Position numbers and translations under genes: made by a program
Shown here: positions 33,687-44,072 of the stretch, piece after piece
Position numbering within the stretch: the stretch's first letter is position 1
Layout of the letters: each line of letters begins with the position of its first letter
Origin: Rhodosporidiobolus odoratus
Taxonomy: Eukaryota > Basidiomycota > Microbotryomycetes > Sporidiobolales > Sporidiobolaceae
DNA length: 64,000 bases
NCBI GenBank assembly: GCA_034387635.1
Contig: JAOANU010000008.1
Location: 124,001 to 188,000, forward strand
Direction: 5' to 3'
Notes under the pieces: model-generated
What the model saw: only the letters and a program-made list of their open reading frames with translations
Told to the model about the DNA's origin: nothing
Database searches by the model: none

Positions 33687-35077
33687 CTACTTCCACGCCT
33701 TATCCCCCATGGAATCATCCCCACCCTTAGCCTCCTTCTCAAACAGCGCATCAAACTCCTTCCTCTTCCTCTCCCGTTCCGCCTGCGAGTCCCGCATCGC
33801 CATCAACTCTCTCTCACTCCTGTCATTCGGCTGCTCGTCTGCGGAAGAAGAAGAGGGAGGGACTGAGGCGCGAGCACGTTCTTGTCGTAGTTCGTCCCAC
33901 CGCGAGTGGGGAGCGGCGCGGGATTGACGCAATTGATCCCAGCGGGAGGGGCCGGAGGGAGGAGAGGATGTGGAGGAGCTGGAACCGTAGGAGTTAGAGG
34001 GGATGGAGGGGTCGGCTAGCGATCCGGGGGAGTGATCTTGCGGTGGTGCTGCAGAAAGGAAGGGGGGAGGGGAAATGAGCCCAGGACGCCGAGAGGGTAA
34101 CTGTTATGTGGAGCGAGAGCACATACCACGATCCGAATATCCGACTCCGTCGCTCAGCGCGCCATTTTCCAGCTCCCTACCCGGTTCCTCGTACCCAACT
34201 CCATCAATCGCACTTCCTGCTCCCGCTTCCTTCCCGCCACGTCGACCGAATTCATCACCCAAAGGCATGCCAGTTGCCGTCATGTGTGGCAGTTGCTTGA
34301 CCACCACGTCGGTACCCGGCATATTCGCCAATTCTTGAGTGGCACGACGGAGGCCTCGCTGCATTGATTCGTGGATAGCGTCTTTGCGGCCGGAATTCTC
34401 GAGGAAACGGTTTGAGGCGGAGCGGCCTGACCAGACACCAACTTGCGTGCTATGTCGGGGGAAGTGGAAGGGGAAGGGGAAGAATAAGGAGTGGCAGGGA
34501 AAGAAAGTCGTGTCGGGTCGGGTGACAAGGTGGGGGCAGACATAGTGGAGATACCGTGGCGCGTGCACGGGGTCAGTACTCCTTCTTCCGAGCAGTCGAG
34601 GACGGTTACGGGTATCAGGAGGAGGACTGTGGAAACGTACCCAATCACGCTCCCGAGGATGCCAAACCCAAAAGCCTTTGCAAAGAAACGCCCTCTTCCT
34701 TCTCGCATCGAGTCTTCCGCTGCCTTCGCGCCTGCCTTAGCATCTTCGCTCGCCGCCTTTTTAGCAGCTTCAATCTGCTCTCTCAAGCTCCCCTTGCCGT
34801 CCTTCGCCGAAGGAAAGAACAACCTCGGCAGCGCTCCCTTCCTCAACGCATCCCTACCCGCCGACCACCTCGACCGGAAGGCGAAGGCCCCTCCTGCGAA
34901 TGAGCCGAGCCAAAAACCAACGCGGGCATGGCTCATGAGTTTGGCTTCGGCTTGATGGGCAATCAGGCGGTCGGAGGGGGACAGTTCTTGCTCGATTGAA
35001 CGGGCGATGACGGATTGGGCCATGCGGGCGATCTGGACTGGGTTCTGCCGGTCTGCTTCTCTGGTTGCTGATTCCAT
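33687..35077 (-). CDS. Predicted membrane protein with tandem SRWDxLRQ C-terminal motif
   Basis: Starts MESATREADRQNPVQIARMAQ and encodes about 360 residues in several exons. Near residue 55 is a Gly/Ala-rich hydrophobic stretch (VGFWLGSFAGGAFAF), then an Ala/Lys helix (EQIEAAKKAASEDAK), then a second Gly-rich hydrophobic stretch (FFAKAFGFGILGSVIG) spliced through a roughly 180-base intron with a TAG acceptor to TQVGVWSGRSA. The C-terminal tail is disordered and contains SRWDQLRQ and SRWDELRQ 14 residues apart, then a charged helix. Two Gly-rich hydrophobic segments and short SxWDxxR tails recur in fungal organelle membrane proteins as I remember them, but I cannot name the family. A mitochondrial or ER location is a guess. 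Confidence 0.65.
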
Positions 35078-35512
35078 AATGGCTGGTTTGTGAAGAGCGA
35101 GGAGAGTGCAGAAGGGAAACAGACCGCGACTACATCATCTCCCGCCCACTACATCGTCAGCCTCCTCGAAGCAGGGCTTACCACCCTGTTGATCTCGCTA
35201 GTGAGCCCAGGCGACTCGTCCGGCGCGTATACCTGGCGGACGAAGGCCAGCGTCCTCTTTCTGTTTCTTGTCGTCATCATTTCGATCCGCGTCGTCGACG
35301 CCTCAGTACGGCGAGACAAGCGCCGCGAAGGGTCTGAACATCGGTCAAGAGAGGCCAGGTCGGGCCGCTCAGCAGTCACGCCGTGATGAACGGGAGCTTT
35401 TCCTATTTCCCTTTCCTCCAGTACTCCGGCTCTCGATAACGACCTCGAGCATTTTCTGCTGAGAGCCGCTCAGATCGATAGCAAGCTTCTACTCCCTCCA
35501 AGTATCGAGATG
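35078..35512. other. Intergenic region between two minus-strand genes
   Basis: 435 bases. A plus-strand frame here (about 35108-35386) encodes two hydrophobic stretches (LTTLLISLV, VLFLFLVVIISIRVV) but has no in-frame ATG or convincing splice acceptor, so I do not call it a gene. It should contain the promoter of the membrane-protein gene. Confidence 0.45.
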
Positions 35513-37430
35513 CTACGGAGGGAACTGCTTCGACAGCTCGAGTGCTTTGGCTTTCAGACCGCACAGTTTCTCCACCCTCTTGAGCGCTACCTCCTGCTCG
35601 CGCCGAAGGATCGAAAAGGTGACGCGGAAGAAGCCATATTGCGAGACGGCGTAGGAAAAGCCTGAAGCGTAGAGGGTTCAGAGGGAAGACGGCATACGAA
35701 GGAAACGGAAAACAGAGGGAAGCCTGACGAACCCGGTGCCCAATAGACCTTTGCCTCTTCGACCAACTTGTTCAAAAAGGCAATCTCCTGATCTCGAGTC
35801 GGCTCTCCTTCCTGTCCCGACTCAGTCTGCTCTACTTTGCCGACCTTCCGAACAAAGTGCCGAAGGTCAGCCAGGACGAAATGACCTGCGTTGGCAGGCC
35901 GATAAGGGAGGTTGTGCGCTTTTAACCAGGAGGTAAGATAGGCGTAGGCGTTGGACAGGGCTCGGCGGTTTAGGGAGAGGTACGTAGGGAAGTCGGGCGA
36001 GTTGAGAAGGGCAGACCAGAGAATGTCCTGTTCATTGAAAGGACAGATCAGGGTACGTGAGCGCAGCGGCGATGATACATAGTCACGTGGGTAAGCGCGC
36101 ACCGTGGGAGAGCCAATACGCATTGGCATGGCTGTTGAGCTCAGTGCCTGCATGATTCTCTCGTTGTATTGGCAAACGAGGTTTCCGCCACGCAGCCCGT
36201 TGGCGCCGAAATCTTTGCTCAGGCCGTAGAGCTGGATGATCCGGGAAGGGTCGCAACGCGCTTCGGTCAAAACGTCGATGGAAAGAATGGAGGTAAAGGT
36301 AGGCAGCGCGGAGTCGTCGGGAGAGTCGAAGACGGATAGAGCGCTGCGCGATCAGCTGTCAGTGATTGATGCTTCCAGAAGGAGGATGGGAACAATTAAA
36401 CGAACTAAATCTCGTCCACCACCAGGTAGAGGTTCCATCGCTCGGCGAAACGGGCATATTCCAGCAGAACGTCGCGCTTGTAGCAGAATCCTGAGAGGCA
36501 GAGCGGGATGTCAGTAGAACCTTTGGCAGGTCATTTGCGAAGGCCTGACCTAGCGGGTTATGCGGATTGGTGACAAGGATCGCGGTAATCTTGCTTCCAC
36601 CCTCTTTCTCCCGCCGTTGCATCTCTTCCTCTAACGCCCGGACTTCGCCTAGTTCTCCTTGTTCTCCATCTGTAATGTCCACCGATGCAATCTCAACCTT
36701 GCTAGTAGCGTTCAGGTCCTGTAAAAACCCATTGTACCATGGTGCGGGAATTAGCCAGCTATCGCCTTCGTCCGAGATACAGGCGGCGAGGTGTTCGATC
36801 ATGCTGGAGAGGCCGTTCGAGACGGCGATGTGAGAAGACTGGAGAGGCGCGTGCGGGTTGAAATGCTTTGCGTAGAGTGAGGCGAGAGCGGCAAAGATGC
36901 GTTCGGAGCCAAGAATCGAGGTGCCATAGGTCAGGTCCTGTGAAACGTCGGCGTGTTAGAACTGGTACACCGTTCAGGAGCAATTTGACAGCCGTTCAGC
37001 GGCGGTCTGGACCAAGGCAAGGAGGGAAGGAGGAGTCGGGAAATGTACGACAGAGGAGGATTCAGAACGCACGGTATGTTCAAGTTTCAAGCTACCTTTC
37101 TTCTCAAAGAAGTCGGTGAGCCAAGGGTGTAGTAGACTCTATGCACAGAGGGGAGGTCAGCTGCCCCTTCGGAGTCGAGTGTGACTGCGAGACTCGGTAC
37201 GAACATTCTCGGCAAGACCAGCGTTGATCACGCCGTCCGGGTTGTATTCTTCGTCCCACTGCGAGAGCGCCATACTATGAGGTATAGCGACCGGCGACCG
37301 GGAGGGGCTGAACGAGAGTCCGCACCTGATTGGAGAACGTCTTGAATAAAACGTTCATTAGGGGAGAAGAACCGGACTTCTCCAGCTGCGCCTCGGCACG
37401 CTTGGACAATCCCGGTACTCCCGACTGCAT
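35513..37430 (-). CDS. PLP-dependent aminotransferase, class I/II (ACC-synthase-like)
   Basis: A fold-type I enzyme of about 450 residues with many short introns. In order: MQSGVPGLSKRAEAQ, NVLFKTFSNQ, NPDGVINAGLAEN, LTYGTSILGSERIF, SHIAVSNGLSSMIEH, WLIPAPWYNGFLQDL, VTNPHNPLG, an acidic VVDEI-type segment near 36415, YGLSKDFGANGLRGG with the PLP-binding lysine, and a C-terminal YGFFRVTFSILRREQ. The ordering and the SKDFG motif match the 1-aminocyclopropane-1-carboxylate synthase/alanine-transaminase-like branch common in filamentous fungi and yeasts. Real substrates of fungal members vary and are mostly unproven; ethylene-precursor synthesis should not be assumed. All cofactor residues appear to be present. 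Confidence 0.85.
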
Positions 37431-37440
37431 TATAGAGCCT

Positions 37441-37928
37441 ATGTATCAGCCTCGATGGCTCGGGAGTAGGCTTGATGGGCTTGTGAACCGATTGAAGGTA
37501 GGATGAGGGCGTTCCGAACGTTTGAGGAGACGAGGTAGTCGGTCCTCTGTGCGTGCAGGGTTGTCGCTGGATCAGTGGAGCCCTCGAAGCTCTCGTGGTG
37601 GTTCCGGTCGAGCGACTAGTGTGCTGCGAGTGTGCCGTGAGACGACAAGCGAGATTCGAGATGAGAATAAGTTGGATTCACCACGACACGTCGTACAGGT
37701 CAGTGCCAGTCGAGAAGCCACAGGTGCTTGTTTGCTAGCTTTCAGCAACCGTCCAAGCTGACTTCTACGTTTCCCAGCAGCGTCGCCGCCGTCCGCACTC
37801 GCTCTCTTCGCCGCGAACGGTTTCGACGTCGATATAACTCGACGACTACACTCCGTAAGCCTGATCGACTTGTGCATGCCGTCCAAAACAGATTGTCGGC
37901 GCTCGTGTGGCCCTGGCGGAAGCGCTAA
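37441..37928 (+). CDS. Candidate small three-exon gene, 115 residues
   Basis: Speculative. Exons 37441-37497, 37559-37698 and 37778-37928 have typical introns (61 and 79 bases, the second with a CTGAC branch site) and join in phase to 115 residues. The product starts MYQPRWLGSRLDGLVNRLK, then GALEALVVVPVERLVCC, with a strongly Arg-rich tail ending VWPWRKR. The product is basic and could be mitochondrial. Against it: its ATG lies only 10 bases from the ATG of the divergent aminotransferase, and another frame in 37790-38008 (ending ISGICLGRLPA) looks equally protein-like. The call needs transcript support. Confidence 0.25.
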
Positions 37929-38217
37929 GAGAGGTGCACGAAGGAAGGTTGACTCTGGAGATGAAGCAGGAGATCAGCGGGATATGCTTAGGCAGGCTGC
38001 CTGCATGACCAATGTTCGAACGGACACAGTTTACGCAACGCCTGTCTTGAGAACCTGGAGAGCTGACCTCTTTTCGCTGCCTTACGCCCTTCCAACTTTC
38101 TTTCCTGCAGACTTCGGACCTCGTACGTCCCTTCTAACGCTTGCGTTGCGGTTTATAGGACTGATACAGTGGATACGTTGCCAGATTAAGCCCCCTTCGC
38201 GGCTTGACTTGCTCACC

Positions 38218-39681
38218 ATGTTGCACGCTGCCCCTACTGCCGGAGAGCGTCGAGTATGTACTCTGCCCGTTAGCCTTCATTATGATCTGCTCTGACCGAC
38301 CTCTCGCTCGCAGTGGACTATCCGCGTGCCCGCGTCGTCTGCCAATATCGGTCCTGGGTTTGATGTCCTCGGCCTGGCCCTCTCCCGTCATCTCACCCTC
38401 AACGTCTCCCTCGCGCCCTCTACCGAAGCAGAGAGCAAGGTTGTCCTTTCCTACACCGGCGAAGGCGCCAACGATGCGCCCCTCGACCCCTACAAGAACC
38501 TCATCACCCGTGTCGCCCTCTACGTTCTTCTCTCTCACCAGCTCACATTCCCTTCCGCCGTCGTCATTGTCCAGATTGACAACCAGGTTCCGTTCGGACG
38601 CGGCATGGGCTCGTCTGCCGCTGCAGTCGTGGCTGGCGTCCTTCTCGGCGATGCTCTTGGCGACCTGCACCTCTCGCAAGAGCGGGTCAAGGACTACGCT
38701 CTCATGGTCGAACGGCATCCGGACAACGTTACCGCCGCTCTCTGCGGTGGCTTTACTGGGTCGTTCCTTCGCATGCTTGATCCGTCCGAACTCGCGCCTT
38801 CGTCGATCCCTCTTGCCGAAGTCCTCCCCGCCTACCCTACCAACGCTGGCCCGCCTCAACCCGGCCAGGAGCTTCCGCCACAACCGCCTAGAAATGTCGG
38901 ACGCCACGTGCGCTACGGCTTCTCGAAGGACATTGGCATGGTCGTCGTCGTGCCAAAGTTCGAGGTCGAGACGGCGAAGGCTCGGGGGGCGTTGCCGGAT
39001 AACTACCCTCGGGCGGATGTTGTGAGTCTCTGCGCTGTCCTCTCTACCCAGCGCCCTGTGATACTGACTCGAGTGTACGGCTCTAGGTCTTCAACCTGCA
39101 ACGACTGGCAGTCCTCACAGCCTCTCTTGCCGCCTCGCCGCTCGACCCGAATGTCATCTGGGAGGCCATGCGAGACAAGGTGCACCAACCTCAGCGCGAG
39201 GGCCTCGTACGTTCAGTCTCTTACCGAGGTTCTCCTCAAGCGCATGCATTTCAGCCGCCCCACGCGCTACGACCCCGCTGCGGCTAGCGAGCCGTTGCGA
39301 TTGAACGGAAGGAGCTGCGCTGACTGCTGTGCCTCCATTCCCACTTTCACCCGCCCCCGTCCGATCTCCTCCACACGACCGTTCATCACCTCGTCCGTAC
39401 ACCGACGCGCGTAGATCCCCGGCCTCTCGAAAATTCTCAACACCATGACCCCGGCCACCCACAACGGTCTCCTCGGTATTTGCTTGTCGGGCGCAGGACC
39501 CACCATCCTCGCACTCGTGTCGAACGAAGGACTCGTCAAGCCGCAGAAGGGCAAAGCGACGCCCAAGATGGAGGCTGTCGGCGAGGCGATCAAGGCGCTT
39601 TGGAAAGAGGACGGCATCGAAGTCGAGTGGTTGGCGTTGCAAGTGGACGACGAGGGCGCGACGCTGACTGAGCACAAGTAG
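38218..39681 (+). CDS. THR1: Homoserine kinase
   Basis: Phosphorylates L-homoserine with ATP, the step before threonine synthase. After a 12-residue first exon (MLHAAPTAGERR) the GHMP-kinase chain begins TIRVPASSANIGPGFDVLG. It continues with the ATP-binding motif FGRGMGSSAAAVV, the segment VERHPDNVTAALCGG, and the C-terminal GHMP motif GICLSGAGPT. The length, about 360 residues, fits fungal Thr1. Three introns: one after residue 12, one near residue 245, and an unusually long one of 208 bases (39207-39414) that separates REGL from IPGLSKIL. The start is supported by the in-phase GTATGT donor 36 bases downstream. It is cytosolic and belongs to the aspartate-derived amino acid pathway. Confidence 0.95.
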
Positions 39682-40543
39682 ACGCAATAGAATTTCGATA
39701 CGCTAGAGACTTTGTGCCGCAAAGTCGTCACTTACGGCCTGATTTCCCAGCGTTGCTGTTTCCGCCGCTTTCCATTGCTCGTATTGCTCGTCCTGTCGGC
39801 GACCGCGGAGTATGACAACCTCCTCTTGTGAGCTCGGTACCCTTGCGCATGTACCAAGGCATGCTCCATGCGAAAATTCCTCTCAGGGTGAACCCCAGCG
39901 TCGGGAGAAGAAAAAGAAAACCCGAGAATCACCAAGAAAAGACAGCGCCTCCGCCTCAGCCCCTCGGTCGTCCTCTTCTCAACGGCATACTCCCGCACAG
40001 CAATGCGGCGCAGTCGTCTTCGTGGTCACTCGACACTGCATTCAGCCAGCGGTGGAAGGGAAACAGCCTGCGGACTATTCAGCCAAGCGGTGGAAGGGAC
40101 GGACGAACCATCGAGTGCTTTTTTTGGCCTTCTCAACTCGGATTTGGGCCGCAGAGATGAGGCTCCTATGCTGTGGAAGGCGCTGCAAGCCCTACCATGC
40201 GGATGTCAAAGGATGTCCGTGAGCCACACCGACTGCCTTCGCTAGAAAACGCGATAGTAGAGGCGGTCATCGCGGCGCTCTTCTTCGTGTCAAAGGGCGC
40301 AAATAGCGTCGCCCTCACTACGAATCAGCGCACCTTTGAGCGATCCTCTTGTGAAGGCCTTGTCAGCGAGTAAAGCCAGCTTCGCTCGTTGGAGCACCCG
40401 CTCAGGCCTTCTCGGAGGACTTCCTCAATCGACTCTTTTCTTGCTCTGTCTCCTGCCCCAGCTGTCACCGGCTGGTCAAGCTGACGCCCCTAACGTTCCG
40501 TTCACGATCAAGAAGCGCCCCTTCACGCTCCGCTAGACGACCT
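39682..40543. other. Intergenic region with an imperfect direct repeat
   Basis: About 860 bases with no supported gene. It contains an imperfect 21/22-base direct repeat, TTCAGCCAGCGGTGGAAGGG at 40041 and a one-base-longer copy at 40078-40099. Short open frames lack ATG or splice consistency. Confidence 0.5.
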
Positions 40544-41088
40544 TTACGACTTCGCGCGCTTCCTCCTCTTCCTCGCCTCTTCCTCTTCGTTCGTATCCGC
40601 CGGGATACGTTCACGCGTCGACTCGGTTTCCCTCGCCCTGCCAGCCCATCCATAAGCTGCCGATAGATCGGTGTCATCACTCAGTGCTAGTTTACACCGC
40701 GAAAAGAGCCTCCCTTGTAGGAGACGTTCGCTCGTCTTGCGGCTCAATACTTCCTCAAAAGGCCCACTACCAACGTTACGGTGCGTCGACGATCCACTTT
40801 ACCAGAGTCGGCGAGCGGGAAGTGTCGTTACATGCACACGCGAAGCGGAGGGACAAGCCAAGGGGCCATCGAGATCTGCCGAACTTCGCGGAAAGGTGGA
40901 AGATCCTCAGAAGCTAACTGCGACGCAAGAAGCAGGCCACCGCCTTGTGCTACGCAGACCAGCAAGACACCCTGGTACGTTCCTTCTCGCCAGACCTTCA
41001 CATGCAGCAAGCCTAGAGGGGTGATAAAGTGAAGAAGAACTCGATCCGAGTAACATGCTCGAGGGCGCAAAGCGTGTGCGGCATACAT
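40544..41088 (-). CDS. Candidate two-exon gene, 157 residues, function unknown
   Basis: ATG 41088 opens MYAAHALRPRACYSDRVLL and a beta-rich segment (LLHVKVWREGTYQGVLLVCV, then LPPFREVRQISMAPWLVPP). A GTGCAT donor at 40837 and a TAG acceptor at 40767 (71-base intron with CGTAAC near its 3' end) join in phase to a second exon, GPFEEVLSRKTSERLLQ, then an acidic-to-basic tail ending NEEEEARKRRKRAKS at TAA 40544. Total 474 bases. The 'REGTYQGVL ... REVRQI' core is faintly reminiscent of LSm-type beta barrels, and the basic tail suggests a nuclear or nucleolar protein, but I claim neither. It lies alone between THR1 and the cyclin. Confidence 0.4.
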
Positions 41089-42027
41089 GCGTGCGAGTCT
41101 ATCGGTCGGAGAGCTACAGACAAGGTCCGGAACGCACAGGCGGGGGTCGCCCGAAAAAAGGTGGGGCGGCGCGGACGCGTCTCGACGGGAGCAAAGAAAG
41201 GGAACTCGCGGACGGCGTGCGGAAAATTAGATGAGGAGCCGGGCATCCAGGCCAGCTAGAGCAGTTGACTGACTAAGTTACCGTTTATCCCACCGTGCTC
41301 CCTATGCGCTCGCTGACTACCCGTGAAGCTGTGTTGAACGAACACGGGTATATTCCGACAGCGCCTCGAGGTTTTCTCTTGCGGTGCAAGAGAAGACGAC
41401 CAGTCACGATCGCATGTCCCGTTGGTATCTCTCGTCGGTCCCGGTCTCTCAAGCTAACAATCCCCCTCGAAGCAGGAGAGAGTGACAGTCCGTACCCAGA
41501 CGCGACACCTCCTGGCTTGCAATTCTCCGCGCGTCGGCAACCTGTTTGGTCGGGCTCGAAGTTCGCGAACTTTTACCCCGGACTGGTCTCAAGGCACGGA
41601 AATTCCCAGGTGCGCGCGCTCCACCCTTCCGCCTTCTCCAGGCTCGGACCCAATCCGCGTTATTTTTCTACTGATCACCTCCTTCACCTGTCCGCCCTCA
41701 TCTCACTCGCTTGCTTCCTCCTCGTCTCACTCTTCACGCTCCGGTCTCTTGATTTGCACCTTCCTTCTCTCTCTCCGTCTCTCCCTTCCGTCGTGCTGTG
41801 GTGTTCTTCTCCGTCTGTCCGGTACGCTTCCATCAACTTTCGACTGCTCTACATTCTTCGCCCCGTCGTCAACCACATCTGCCGCCGGCCGTCTTCAACG
41901 ACGCGCACCACCCTCAGCTACTCGTGAGAACCTCTCTCCCCCTCCGCCCACCGCCGAAACTGTCGCCTGCACACCGACAACCTCCTTCTCGCTCTGTTAC
42001 CCCGCATTCCTCGACTCGACGGTCAAC
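41089..42027. promoter_or_regulatory. Cyclin upstream region and possible long 5' leader
   Basis: 939 bases. The last 450 bases before the cyclin ATG are C/T-rich and carry several upstream ATGs and open frames, for example one opened by the ATG at 41305. This looks like a long transcribed leader with upstream open frames rather than a separate gene, because no splice pattern links the frames to a recognisable protein. Confidence 0.45.
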
Positions 42028-43616
42028 ATGAAGCAGCCTACCCTGCCCTCCCTCAACGTTCCTCGTGCCACCGCCTACCCCAAGCGGCGCTCTCCCGGCG
42101 CGTCGAGCTCGAGGGGGCCGTCACCGTCTTCAAAACGGTCTTCTCCCGTGTCGGTCGAAATGTCCCGACACGCGCAGTTGACCCCAGCGGAACGGCAGCT
42201 GCTTCCTCTGTTGGAACGCGAGTATAGGGAGGACGTGCGCATCTACATGTACGAGATGCAGGTGCGTTCTTTTTTTCGTGTTCCTCATCACGATCCGAGA
42301 ACACGGGTAGCTGACCGGTTGCATGAATCGTCCTTTTTTCGCGTGTCTTTTGCAGGGCAAGACCATGGCCAGCGCAGAGCTCATCGATCAACAACCTGAG
42401 CTCAAGTGGTACATGCGAAGCTTCCTCGTCGACTTCCTCGTTGAGATTCACCTTCAACACCGTCTTCGACCTGAAACCCTATACCTGGCTCTCAACATCG
42501 TCGACCGCTACGTCTCGAAACGCATCGTCTTCAAGAAGCACTACCAGCTGGTCGGCTGCGCAGCCTTGTGGATCGCTGCCAAATTCGAGGATGCGAAGGA
42601 CCGCGTCCCGACTCTGCCGGAGCTCGTCGAGATGTGCTCGAATGCCTACGACGAGAAGGCCTTCGTGCAGATGGAGGGCCACGTCCTCTCTACCATCCAT
42701 TGGGTCATCGGTCACCCCACCGCCGAGGCATGGCTTCGTCTCGCCTGCGTGTCCGACGTCGTCGAGGACGCCCGCACTCAGCACGTCGCCCGCTTTCTCA
42801 TGGAGCTCACCCTCTTCCACCGCGAGTTCATCCAATTCTACACCTCGGACGTCGCGATGGCCTCTTTACTCCTTGCCCGCTACATGCTCGGCAAGAGCCG
42901 TCGGGTACGTTGCTATCGTTGTATGCTGTCGTGAACGCATAGGCTGACCTTCTCAACCCACTTTTCTTTCTTCGCAGCCTCGGGAAGAAAGTGAGCCCGT
43001 CCTGCGCGTCATGCTCATGCTTGACGAACTCCTCGGGGAACATCTCGAGGAGGTTTCTCCCATCGTCCTTAAAAAGGTGCGCATAGCTTTCCTTTGCTTT
43101 TGCCCTTGCATGAACTGACCTCGACTTGCCCTACAGTACTCGTTCCCGTTCTATTCTCGTGCCTCCACCTTCACCCGCGAGTGGTACCTCTGCGGTCGAC
43201 GCTTCCAGTACAACGACCCCTCGCCGTCTTCTTGTTCCCGCCCCACCACTCCCTGCCGCCCTCTTCCCCGGTCACAATCTTCCTCTTCCACCTCTGCATC
43301 GTCTTGCATCACCGGCGACCTCTCTTCCACGCCTCCTCGCGAGGACAGCGACACCGACCTTTCGTCGGAGGAGGAAGAGGACGACGACGACTGCTGCGAC
43401 GACGATGAGCCTCTCACCCCAATCACTCCTCTCCCGCCAATCGACGATCCTTTCCTCAGCGTCGCGCTGGGCGATGGAAAGGTCGCCGTTGCCGTCCATG
43501 GCGGCAAGCAGAACTTCAAGGGCTCGGGATCCACCCACGCCCACCTTCCCGCCATCCGCCCACCTCTCGAGCGTGCGAGTTGGGAGATGAACCACCAGCC
43601 TACCTTGTGCTCATAA
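42028..43616 (+). CDS. G1-type cyclin (Cln1/Puc1-like)
   Basis: A cyclin that should activate a Cdc28/Cdk1-type kinase in G1. The N-terminal Ser/Pro-rich tail precedes the cyclin box: REDVRIYMYEMQ, MRSFLVDFLVEIH, RPETLYLALNIVDRYVSKR, LVGCAALWIAAKFED, and the second repeat HPTAEAWLRLAC ... FIQFYTSDVAMASLLLARYM. The 'KDRVPTLPELVEMC' and 'NAYDEKAFVQMEGHVLSTI' segments are those of fungal G1 cyclins (Cln/Puc1 class) rather than mitotic B-type cyclins. The C-terminal tail after about residue 300 is Ser/Thr/Pro-rich with an acidic run (EEEEDDDDCCDDDEP), a PEST-like region consistent with rapid turnover. Four short introns. Stop TAA 43616. Confidence 0.88.
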
Positions 43617-44072
43617 GGCCTCGCTCTCTTCGCACATGTCTCTCCCCCTGTCGTCTTCTGGGTTCTTTCATCATCATTTTCCGCACATCACCTTGCATTA
43701 CTCGATACCTCTTGTTTCCATTGACCCTTCTCCTGCTCGTTCATCTATTTAACTCATTGTTGCCTGTTCATACAACCCCCTCCCCAGCTTACACTCTCAC
43801 CTTTTTCCTCGGCCTGTTCATGCTCATCGCCGTATACCCTTCATCACATTACCCCTCTTTCGCTCTCCTCTCTATCCATCTCTCACACTTGCGTACTTAA
43901 ACAAACAATGCAAGACCACGAATCACGACACAATATCTGCCCCGTGGATTGCCTTGATTGTGAGAAAACTCCAGAGTAGAAAGTTTAAGCAGTGCTGAGG
44001 ACGCTAAGCGTCCTCAGCTCACTGCGACAAATGAGGAAAGCTAAGAGGGCGTCTTTGCACGATTGACACAAG
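43617..44072. other. Convergent 3' intergenic region
   Basis: 456 bases between the stops of the cyclin and RPC4. It contains the hairpin at 43990-44026 and T-rich stretches. No gene is seen. Confidence 0.6.
43990..44026. repeat. Strong inverted repeat (hairpin) between convergent genes
   Basis: GCTGAGGACGC (43995-44005) and its exact reverse complement (44009-44019) are separated by a TAA loop. After a 2-base bulge the arms extend by another 5 pairs (GCAGT/ACTGC), giving a 16-pair stem. Confidence 0.95.

Noticed and set aside
35090..35386. Small plus-strand membrane protein with two hydrophobic stretches
   Set aside because: The frame has no ATG and no good splice acceptor, and its 5' end would overlap the divergent gene. 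Kept only as a note.
35421..35660. Leu-rich plus-strand frame (FLLRAAQIDSKLLLPPSIE)
   Set aside because: It is antisense to the conserved C-terminus of the aminotransferase (YGFFRVTFS), which clearly codes on the minus strand.
35513..37430. Calling the aminotransferase a true ethylene-precursor (ACC) synthase
   Set aside because: The family resemblance is at the fold and motif level; fungal members of this branch have varied substrates and the specificity residues cannot be judged by eye.
40041..40099. Imperfect 21/22-bp direct repeat as a transposon footprint
   Set aside because: No terminal inverted repeats, no transposase remnant and no target-site pattern around it; a small local duplication is enough.
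42028..43616. Mitotic B-type cyclin identity
   Set aside because: The cyclin-box sequence (NAYDEKAFVQMEGHVLSTI, HPTAEAWLRLAC) fits the fungal G1 Cln/Puc1 group better, and no destruction box is visible near the N-terminus.
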